From: Deltaproteobacteria bacterium
GTDB lineage: Bacteria; Bdellovibrionota; UBA1018
Assembly (NCBI GenBank): GCA_016194835.1
Contig: JACQAU010000287.1
Span: 1 to 12,047, forward strand
DNA: 12,047 nucleotides
Reading direction: 5' to 3'
In this document: piece by piece, positions 7,197 through 12,047 of the stretch
How the letters are laid out: each line of letters opens with the position of its first letter
How positions within the stretch are numbered: the first letter of the stretch is position 1
Position numbers and translations under genes: made by a program
Notes under the pieces: generated by a model
Databases searched by the model: none
The model's input: only the letters and a program-made list of their open reading frames with translations
Told to the model about the DNA's origin: nothing

Positions 7197-7267
7197 TCCC
7201 TTGCTCAAAGTTCAGGGCTTATAACTTCGTGCCCCTATTATTATTTTGCAATGTTTTGAGCAAGGGA
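7197..7267 (-). promoter_or_regulatory. Long inverted repeat in the flgE-fliL gap, overlapping the fliL ribosome site
   Basis: Perfect 13-bp arms TCCCTTGCTCAAA (7197-7209) and TTTGAGCAAGGGA (7255-7267) flank a 45-nt loop. The loop contains a smaller G/C hairpin (AGGGGC with GCCCT on the minus strand). In the minus-strand transcript the 3' arm includes GGGA of the fliL ribosome site GGGAGG, and is followed 3 nt later by a run of six U before the ATG. Folding would either hide the ribosome site or act as a weak intrinsic terminator. Either way it would uncouple fliL-flhA from the abundant hook-protein gene. The rest of this 138-bp gap holds no recognisable promoter. Confidence 0.6.
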
Positions 7268-7320
7268 ACAAGCTCTTTTAATCACTATTTTAAAAAGCAA
7301 CAGTCAAAGTTCTGTCACTT

Positions 7321-8604
7321 TTACTGTCTCTTAATGTTTAACACCTCATGCATCATATCGTCTGCCACGCTAATGACACGGCTGTTGGCCTGAAAGTTTC
7401 TCTGTGCTGTAATGAGATTAATAAACTCATTGGCAATATCAGTTGTCGAAGATTCAATAGTCTTTGACGAAATACTTCCTCGACCACCTGTTTGTGGAGC
7501 ACCTAAAGTTGGCTGACCCGACAAACGACTTTCACGATAACGATTTTGACCAACTTTAAACAATCCTTCTGGATTTTCAAACTTACCAATTGCCGCTTGC
7601 GCCAAATTAATATTTTGACCATTGGTATAAATAGCAGTCAACATTCCGTCATCACTAAAACTCAGTCCTGCCAAAGTGCCAGCAGTATAACCATCCTGCA
7701 AGGCTTTGTAGATTTCTGAGCCGGTTCCATACTGTGTGACCTGAATACCAGTTCCACCTTTTGATTTGTCATCTCCAAAATGGAAAGTAATATTTTGATT
7801 TGGGAGTGCACCTTTGCTGAAATTAAATTCAGATTTATCCACAGTTTGTTCCATCAGTTTACCATCGGTATCAAAAGTGAGTGTACCATTGGCTTGTTCG
7901 ACTAAAGTATCTTTTTTACCATCTACTACGTCTTCGCCTTTAGCCATAGCTCGCCAAACCCACTTGCCATTATCAACTTTATTAAAAAACAAAGTCACAA
8001 CATGAGCAGTGCCTGCACTATCATACACAGTCACTCCTGTGGCATAGTGTGAGGTCATTTCTGGATTTTCGGCATTAAACTGTAGGGCCTGATCAGCTCT
8101 CAAATCAAGGTTCATAAAGAGATCTACCTTATGAGTTCTCTTTGCATCAATCACAGTGCGATCGACTGAAATATCACCCAACTTTGATGTCACTTTTCCG
8201 TCTTCATCAGTCCTAAATCCCTGCACTCTGTATCCATCAGCATTGATCAGTCTTCCTTCTTTATCAAAATGCATGGAACCATTTCTTGTAAAACTTGTGC
8301 CATCCACTCCCTTTAAACAAAAGAATCCATCACCTGTAATAGCCAAATCTGTAGCAGATTCAGTTTGTACGATAGATCCTTGAGAAAATATTGGAGTTAC
8401 AGCAGCAAGTCTAGTTCCACGACCAATTTGATTGCCACCCAAAAGTCCCTTTAGTGATTTTGCAATCACATCAGCAAATTCTGGACGACTAGTCTTAAAA
8501 CCTACAGTGTTTGCGTTTGCAATATTATCACCGTAGATCGATAAAGCCTCACCTTGAGCCTGAAGCCCTGTGATGCCTGTATACATGCTTGATAATATAC
8601 CCAT
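7321..8604 (-). CDS. flgE: Flagellar hook protein FlgE
   Basis: FlgE polymerises into the hook that joins rod and filament. The 427-residue protein has the complete flagellar rod/hook N-terminus (MGILSSMYTGITGLQAQGEALSIYGDNIANANTVGFK, about 1-37), then SRPEFADVI and a hook-type central domain (about 85-340) with TESATDLAITGDGFF near 81-95. The C-terminal FlgE region starts around 350 (FKVGQNRYRESRLSG), and the D0 helix ends with ITAQRNFQANSRVISVADDMMHEVLNIKR. No signal peptide, as expected for a type III export substrate. ATG 8602-8604 follows AGGAGG with a 9-nt spacer; that ribosome site sits in the loop of a small hairpin. Structured gaps on both sides suggest its expression is set apart from its neighbours. 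No defect seen. Confidence 0.97.
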   Translation of the reverse strand: MGILSSMYTGITGLQAQGEALSIYGDNIANANTVGFKTSRPEFADVIAKSLKGLLGGNQIGRGTRLAAVTPIFSQGSIVQTESATDLAITGDGFFCLKGVDGTSFTRNGSMHFDKEGRLINADGYRVQGFRTDEDGKVTSKLGDISVDRTVIDAKRTHKVDLFMNLDLRADQALQFNAENPEMTSHYATGVTVYDSAGTAHVVTLFFNKVDNGKWVWRAMAKGEDVVDGKKDTLVEQANGTLTFDTDGKLMEQTVDKSEFNFSKGALPNQNITFHFGDDKSKGGTGIQVTQYGTGSEIYKALQDGYTAGTLAGLSFSDDGMLTAIYTNGQNINLAQAAIGKFENPEGLFKVGQNRYRESRLSGQPTLGAPQTGGRGSISSKTIESSTTDIANEFINLITAQRNFQANSRVISVADDMMHEVLNIKRQ

Positions 8605-8608
8605 AATG

Positions 8609-8627
8609 GACGCCCTCCTTGTGCGTC
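8609..8627 (-). promoter_or_regulatory. Ribosome site of flgE displayed in a hairpin loop
   Basis: In the minus-strand RNA, GACGC (8627-8623) can pair with GCGTC (8613-8609). The 9-nt loop between them holds AGGAGG, the flgE ribosome site. Just upstream, CTATG/CATAG (8627-8631 and 8639-8643) can form another 5-bp stem around a run of seven A in the RNA. The stems are short, so this is suggestive only. Confidence 0.4.
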
Positions 8628-8644
8628 TATGTTTTTTTCATAGC

Positions 8645-8674
8645 GGTTTGTTCTTCAGTCATTCAGAACAAACC
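8645..8674 (-). repeat. Perfect 10-bp inverted repeat in the flgE leader
   Basis: GGTTTGTTCT (8645-8654) and AGAACAAACC (8665-8674) are exact reverse complements around a 10-nt loop. There is no U-run after it in either direction, so it does not look like a terminator. It lies between the putative terminator and the flgE ribosome site. It could be an mRNA-stabilising 5' stem or a protein-binding operator for flgE. Confidence 0.65.
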
Positions 8675-8675
8675 T

Positions 8676-8705
8676 AAAAAGGGCTTCCCAAAATGGGGCC
8701 AGCCC
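8676..8705 (-). terminator. Putative intrinsic terminator upstream of flgE
   Basis: On the minus strand, GGGCT (8705-8701) pairs with AGCCC (8685-8681), with an inner stem CCCA/TGGG closing a 3-nt loop. The stem is followed immediately by TTTTT (8680-8676). It starts about 10 nt after the stop of the small flagellar operon gene. This fits a rho-independent terminator ending or attenuating the MotE-FliK-FlgD-orf transcript before flgE. The internal loop weakens it, so partial readthrough is likely. Confidence 0.6.
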
Positions 8706-8714
8706 AAAAACCTT

Positions 8715-9137
8715 TTATACGATGACAGCTCCATCAATATTTGTAAACACATTGCCACTGAGTGAATTGCGATCCAGCGCGGTTACAACTGTTCTATTTT
8801 TTGTATTTACAATAAAAGCTGCATCATTCGTTAAAACCAAAGTATCTTCTAATCCTTTTTGTAAAGCCTTGTCTACTGCCTCATTAATTTTAGTCATAAG
8901 TGGAGAATCTAGCTGGATGTGTCTATCCATGATTCGTTGATATGCATGAGCAGAAAATTTTAAAGGTGATTTAATTTGATTTAAATCAATCGAATCACCG
9001 GTAGTGTGATCCAAAGTTTTTTCGAAAATTTTATGAAATTCATTTCCTTGTTTATTATTAATCTGTTCATTAGGAGGTGAGATTTGCGAACCCCCAGGAA
9101 TTGAAGTCACATTTGGATAAAGAACTTCTGTTCTCAT
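8715..9137 (-). CDS. Conserved flagellar operon protein (TIGR02530 type)
   Basis: This 140-residue protein belongs to a family found next to flgD and flgE in many flagellar operons (Firmicutes, spirochaetes, deltaproteobacteria-like groups) and known mainly as 'flagellar operon protein'. I am not aware of a settled molecular role. The N-terminal third is polar and variable. The conserved core runs from about 57 to 140: SPLKFSAHAYQRIMDRHIQL, then AVDKALQKGLEDTLVLTNDAAFIVN, then KNRTVVTALDRNSLSGNVFTNIDGAVIV. There is no signal peptide and no membrane segment. The ATG 9135-9137 overlaps the flgD stop (ATGA) and has AGGAGG 9 nt upstream, so it is probably coupled to flgD. A putative terminator follows. 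A role in hook assembly or as a hook-gene checkpoint is only a guess from position. Confidence 0.9.
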   Translation of the reverse strand: MRTEVLYPNVTSIPGGSQISPPNEQINNKQGNEFHKIFEKTLDHTTGDSIDLNQIKSPLKFSAHAYQRIMDRHIQLDSPLMTKINEAVDKALQKGLEDTLVLTNDAAFIVNTKNRTVVTALDRNSLSGNVFTNIDGAVIV

Positions 9138-9949
9138 TGTTTATGCCCTCCTTCTTGTTCATAATCTTGTAAGCCATTTGGAAAGCCACCGCGGTCTTCT
9201 GTTTTCATAAGATGAGCTTGTTTTTGGATTTTTGCAAAATTTTCTATTGCTTGCTTTTGTTCTGGGCTAATTTTATCTATATTTTTTGAACCTTCGCCTC
9301 TTTTAAAGGTAAAGACATTAGGTTGGGGGGCGGGTCCTGTTTCAGTTTCGGTTGCGGTATCAGTTGCAGTTTCGGTTTGGGGAGTTTTGAGCTGATTTTG
9401 GATATTTTTTGGGTCATCATCAGTAGTAGCTTCAATTTTTACAATATCTTTTAAGGCAATTTTCTCTGGTTTCTGCAAGTTACCCACTAAAAACATTGGT
9501 TCTCCACCTTCAAAACTCACTCCAATAATTTTGACTTTTCCTTGTTCCTTTACTGAAGTAGTAATGGTTTTTCCGATAAGCTGAGTCATTGCCAAGCGTT
9601 CAAATGGTTGAGATTCTTTTGCCATGGTTCCAATGGATTTATTAATATTCTGGAGTTGTTCAACAGAAGCATACTGTGCCAACTCACTTGCAAATTGCTC
9701 GGCTTTAAATGGCTGTGTTGGATCTTGATTTTTCATTTGAGTAACCATGATACGCAAGAAATCATCTTTACCTAAAGTTTTCTTTATCTCTCTTGGTTTT
9801 TCTGGCTTAGCTCCGTATTGTTCTTGAATTTTTTTCCACACTTCTCCATATTTTGGATCAGTAGATGGGGTTTTTTCATCTTTCTGAAATGAAGCGACAT
9901 CGGGTGATATATTTTGATCTACAATATTTGTTTTAATTCCAGTTAACAT
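9134..9949 (-). CDS. flgD: Hook-capping scaffold protein FlgD
   Basis: FlgD forms the cap under which FlgE subunits assemble; it is exported and later discarded. The product has 271 residues. The conserved FlgD N-domain lies at about 57-108: LGKDDFLRIMVTQMKNQDPTQPFKAEQFASELAQYASVEQLQNIN. A beta-rich piece (about 118-175, MTQLIGKTITTSVKEQGKVKIIG) resembles the Tudor-like portion. After it comes a Thr/Glu/Ala repeat linker (192-206) and a charged helical tail (about 226-271). I see no clear Ig-like insert of the enterobacterial type. ATG 9947-9949 has GAGG 8 nt upstream and lies 10 nt after fliK. Overlaps the next gene by ATGA. Confidence 0.93.
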   Translation of the reverse strand: MLTGIKTNIVDQNISPDVASFQKDEKTPSTDPKYGEVWKKIQEQYGAKPEKPREIKKTLGKDDFLRIMVTQMKNQDPTQPFKAEQFASELAQYASVEQLQNINKSIGTMAKESQPFERLAMTQLIGKTITTSVKEQGKVKIIGVSFEGGEPMFLVGNLQKPEKIALKDIVKIEATTDDDPKNIQNQLKTPQTETATDTATETETGPAPQPNVFTFKRGEGSKNIDKISPEQKQAIENFAKIQKQAHLMKTEDRGGFPNGLQDYEQEGGHKQ

Positions 9950-9959
9950 TAATAATACC

Positions 9960-11546
9960 TCATGCTCTTACGTCAATTCTGTGAGTTCCTGTATTTTGTG
10001 TTCTTTGATTGCTTGAATAATTTTTCTTATTTACAGGCAAAATGCCTACCATTTCATTTTCACTATAGTCATCACTATAGTTGTGTCTTTTGCCATCTAA
10101 AGTGTCTTCTAATGAATTATCTGAATTCGTATGCCACGCGTAACTTAAGGTAGAATTGAAATCATCTCTAACTTCTTTCGCAGGAACACTATTATGTTGT
10201 GTAACACCAAAATCAACTCTTGCTAAGTTGAGCTCATGTTCTTTGAGACTTTCTTTTAGATGCTCGATACTTTCTTCTAAAATTTTTCTTGCTTCTTCAT
10301 TCGAAGCCTTTACTTTAAGATGTACATTGCGGCCAAAAGTTCCAACTTGTAAATGTAGTTCTCCCAAATGATCTGGTTTTAATCGTATAGAAATCTCTCC
10401 ACCGCCGTTAGTGCTCAGTCTTTTTATTTCCTGGCTCATGCCCAAAAGACTTTCTCTGGTTAGTCGCTCTTTAGCCATTGCTCCAGGTACGACATGCCCG
10501 TTAATTTCTTTTGGGAGTATTTTCACTGCATTTTCACCTTGCTGTTCGTTTGGTGATATTAAGTTAATTTGTCCATCTTGAAAGTTCTGAAAACCTTTTA
10601 GATTTTTTAAAGTTTTTGGATTATGAATTTGATTATCTAATGGAGATTGAGATATCTCCCGCGTTACTAATATTTCGTTTTCTTGTGAGTCATGGGCATC
10701 TGAAATAGCAGGATCGATCTTATTATTAGCTTTTGAAATCAAATTTAGCATAGGGGTTCTTATTATGGGAGTGTTTTTTGTAGCATTTATGGTATTTACA
10801 AATTCTTCTCCAGTTAATGGTGTAATTTGTGGAGCTACTTGAGGTTGCATTGCTATTTGAGTTGCAATTTGAGCTGGCATTTGTGGGCCTGGCTGAGTTG
10901 CCACATGCGTTGGCATTTGAGACGTCATTTGAGTTGGATAATTGCTAATTTTTTCAATATCTTCAGTATTTACAAGCCTAGATATATCTTCCATATCTGG
11001 TTTATCAGAAATAGTATGTGTTCTTTGTGTTTTAATATTTTCTAAATTTTTATTTAAATAAGACAATATTTGAACTGCATCTTCAAGACCCATGCCTTCT
11101 AATTGTGTAGTTGGTAGTCTGTCATTTTGTTCTGAAGGTATTAAGTTTATTGATTTGTCGCCATTTACTTGTGCTGGTACTTGTTTTATCTGTTCTAAAA
11201 TATTTGGTTTTGAATTAAAAAGTGGTTTCAGTTCTGGGTTATATTCTTCATTTCCTTCGAATACCCATTCTTTACTCCATGGTTTTAGACCCATTAAGTT
11301 TGGATTTTTATATAATGCTAGTTCTACTTTATGTAAAGCGGGATCAAGTTCTGCTGTTTGGCTTTGAGGCTCTTCTCCTGTTTTTAATATTTGGTTATTA
11401 CTCTGCGGCAAAATCTGAGATCCAGACAAAGCTAACTCAAAAGTATCAGTATTAGTGTTTTCTGCGCTAGATTTTTTTGAGTTCTGTTTTTGGTTGATTT
11501 TCTGTAGTTTCGCCTGGGGCGTTGCTGCCAGTTGGAGTATTTCCAT
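9960..11546 (-). CDS. fliK: Hook-length control protein FliK
   Basis: FliK is a secreted ruler that measures hook length and triggers the FlhB specificity switch. From ATG 11544-11546 it has 528 residues. This start is preferred over an upstream in-frame GTG (11577-11579) because a near-perfect ribosome site AAAGGAGGTGA (11555-11565) lies 8 nt before the ATG. The N-terminal two thirds are low-complexity, Asn/Gln/Thr/Pro-rich, with a degenerate TQ/QMP/QIA stretch at about 205-241, as is usual for the ruler part. The C-terminal Flg_hook domain lies at about 378-450 (GGGEISIRLKPDHLGELHLQV, then VHLKVKASNEEARKILEESI), followed by an 80-residue polar tail. It overlaps the upstream MotE-like gene by 80 nt in another frame and is 10 nt ahead of flgD. 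Confidence 0.93.
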   Translation of the reverse strand: MEILQLAATPQAKLQKINQKQNSKKSSAENTNTDTFELALSGSQILPQSNNQILKTGEEPQSQTAELDPALHKVELALYKNPNLMGLKPWSKEWVFEGNEEYNPELKPLFNSKPNILEQIKQVPAQVNGDKSINLIPSEQNDRLPTTQLEGMGLEDAVQILSYLNKNLENIKTQRTHTISDKPDMEDISRLVNTEDIEKISNYPTQMTSQMPTHVATQPGPQMPAQIATQIAMQPQVAPQITPLTGEEFVNTINATKNTPIIRTPMLNLISKANNKIDPAISDAHDSQENEILVTREISQSPLDNQIHNPKTLKNLKGFQNFQDGQINLISPNEQQGENAVKILPKEINGHVVPGAMAKERLTRESLLGMSQEIKRLSTNGGGEISIRLKPDHLGELHLQVGTFGRNVHLKVKASNEEARKILEESIEHLKESLKEHELNLARVDFGVTQHNSVPAKEVRDDFNSTLSYAWHTNSDNSLEDTLDGKRHNYSDDYSENEMVGILPVNKKNYSSNQRTQNTGTHRIDVRA

Positions 11547-12047
11547 GATTTTCTTCACCTCCTTTCTGTGCTTGTACACGAGCTTTTATGATTCCCATCA
11601 TATGCTCTGTAAGTTTAGAAGAATACTCGGGTTCCATAATGTTTAAAATCTTTGCTAATTTCTGAGTAGATATTTTATTCATGGCTACTACTGCTAAATA
11701 TTCATCCACAGTTTGCAATAATTTTGTGGCTGATTTTGGATTCATAGTTTCAATAGTTTCGACTAATTTAGCAATTTTCTCTTCATTGCCTTGTTTATTA
11801 AATACTTGTGATTTTGTAATTTCATCTCGAAGTGTTTTAATTTTTACAAATTCTTGTTCAAAGGCTTTTTTAGCAGCCACCAGTTCTATTTCTTTCGCTA
11901 CCAGATCTTTTTCTTTCTGCACCAAGTCTTTTTCTTTTTTCTTCAAATCTTTTAGAGCTATTGGATCTACAAGGCATTGAACGTCTGTTTCTTCCTCATC
12001 CGTATAATCAGAGGCACTTTGCACAACTTCGTCTTTTATGTTTGATT
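11467..12047 (-). CDS. MotE-like flagellar coiled-coil protein (5' end beyond window)
   Basis: The frame is open to the window edge, so the start is not seen; an internal GTG at 12022-12024 is not needed as start. The visible part (about 193 residues) has an acidic stretch, a strong charged coiled coil with heptad-like units (EKDLVQK, EKDLVAK, EIELVAA) over about 50 residues, and a helical MgtE-N-like domain (LVETIETMNPKSATKLLQTVDEYLAVVAMNKISTQKLAKILNIMEP). A polar Gly/Asn/Thr tail ends it. Proteins with this plan, annotated MotE or FlbB, usually have an N-terminal membrane helix and sit between fliJ and fliK; they act in the periplasm on motor or stator assembly. The missing 5' part would show whether the membrane helix exists. 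Its 3' end overlaps fliK by 80 nt. Confidence 0.82.
   Translation of the reverse strand, partial: SNIKDEVVQSASDYTDEEETDVQCLVDPIALKDLKKKEKDLVQKEKDLVAKEIELVAAKKAFEQEFVKIKTLRDEITKSQVFNKQGNEEKIAKLVETIETMNPKSATKLLQTVDEYLAVVAMNKISTQKLAKILNIMEPEYSSKLTEHMMGIIKARVQAQKGGEENHGNTPTGSNAPGETTENQPKTELKKI
11555..11565 (-). promoter_or_regulatory. Ribosome binding site deciding the fliK start
   Basis: AAAGGAGGTGA on the minus strand matches the 16S anti-Shine-Dalgarno almost completely and lies 8 nt before ATG 11544-11546. It is inside the coding region of the MotE-like gene, so fliK is initiated within its upstream neighbour. Confidence 0.8.

Noticed and set aside
7200..7320. Sigma-70 promoter for fliL (TTGACT near 7302 with an AT-rich region downstream)
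   Set aside because: No acceptable -10 hexamer lies at 16-18 nt from it. The match is no better than expected in AT-rich DNA.
8605..8675. Sigma-28 or sigma-54 promoter upstream of flgE
   Set aside because: I looked for TAAA/GCCGATAA-type and GG/GC-type elements with proper spacing and found none convincing.
11547..11579. Longer FliK beginning at GTG 11577-11579
   Set aside because: The extra residues (MYKHRKEVKKI) are a translation of the strong ribosome site region; the ATG 8 nt after it is the better start.
1..12047. A previously undescribed defence, mobile or biosynthetic system in the window
   Set aside because: Every gene with support belongs to known flagellar families in a recognisable order; there are no transposases, repeats of array type, tRNA or unknown large genes.

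Overview
The window is one continuous minus-strand block of flagellar genes from an AT-rich Gram-negative bacterium. Reading 5' to 3' along the minus strand (from position 12047 down to 1), the order is: a MotE-like coiled-coil protein (5' end outside the window), FliK, FlgD, the small conserved 'flagellar operon protein' (TIGR02530 type), FlgE, FliL, FliM, FliN, FliO, FliP, FliQ, FliR, FlhB and FlhA (3' end outside the window). I see no plus-strand gene, RNA gene, mobile element or CRISPR array. The presence of the TIGR02530 protein, a FliO with a long periplasmic N-terminal region, the order FlgD-orf-FlgE-FliL-FliM-FliN-FliO-FliP-FliQ-FliR-FlhB-FlhA, and the style of the FliL and FlhA sequences suggest a Bdellovibrionota or other deltaproteobacteria-like lineage. 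That assignment is an inference from recalled families, not a search result.

Layout. Positions 8715-12047 hold the hook-building genes: MotE-like, hook-length control (FliK), hook cap (FlgD) and the small operon protein, packed with overlaps. A likely intrinsic terminator and a strongly structured 110-bp leader then precede flgE (hook protein, 7321-8604). A second structured 138-bp gap separates flgE from fliL. From fliL to flhA (7182 down to 1) the genes are nearly contiguous, with ATGA overlaps or gaps of at most about 45 bp. They encode the stator-associated FliL, the C-ring switch proteins FliM and FliN, and the type III export gate FliO/P/Q/R/FlhB/FlhA.

Together these genes build the export apparatus, the rotor switch and the hook. 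The most notable observation is that two core genes look damaged. flhA keeps its ribosome binding site, start codon and about 12 codons, then loses frame, and the codons for its first two membrane helices are absent. fliM is in frame but jumps from the end of its middle domain straight to its last conserved strand, so most of its C-terminal FliN-like (SpoA) domain is missing. All the other genes look complete. This could mean decay of motility in this lineage, or two assembly or consensus deletions. The sequence alone cannot decide. I found no new type of system; the unusual content is these two lesions, the RNA structures around flgE and fliL, and an 80-nt gene overlap at fliK.
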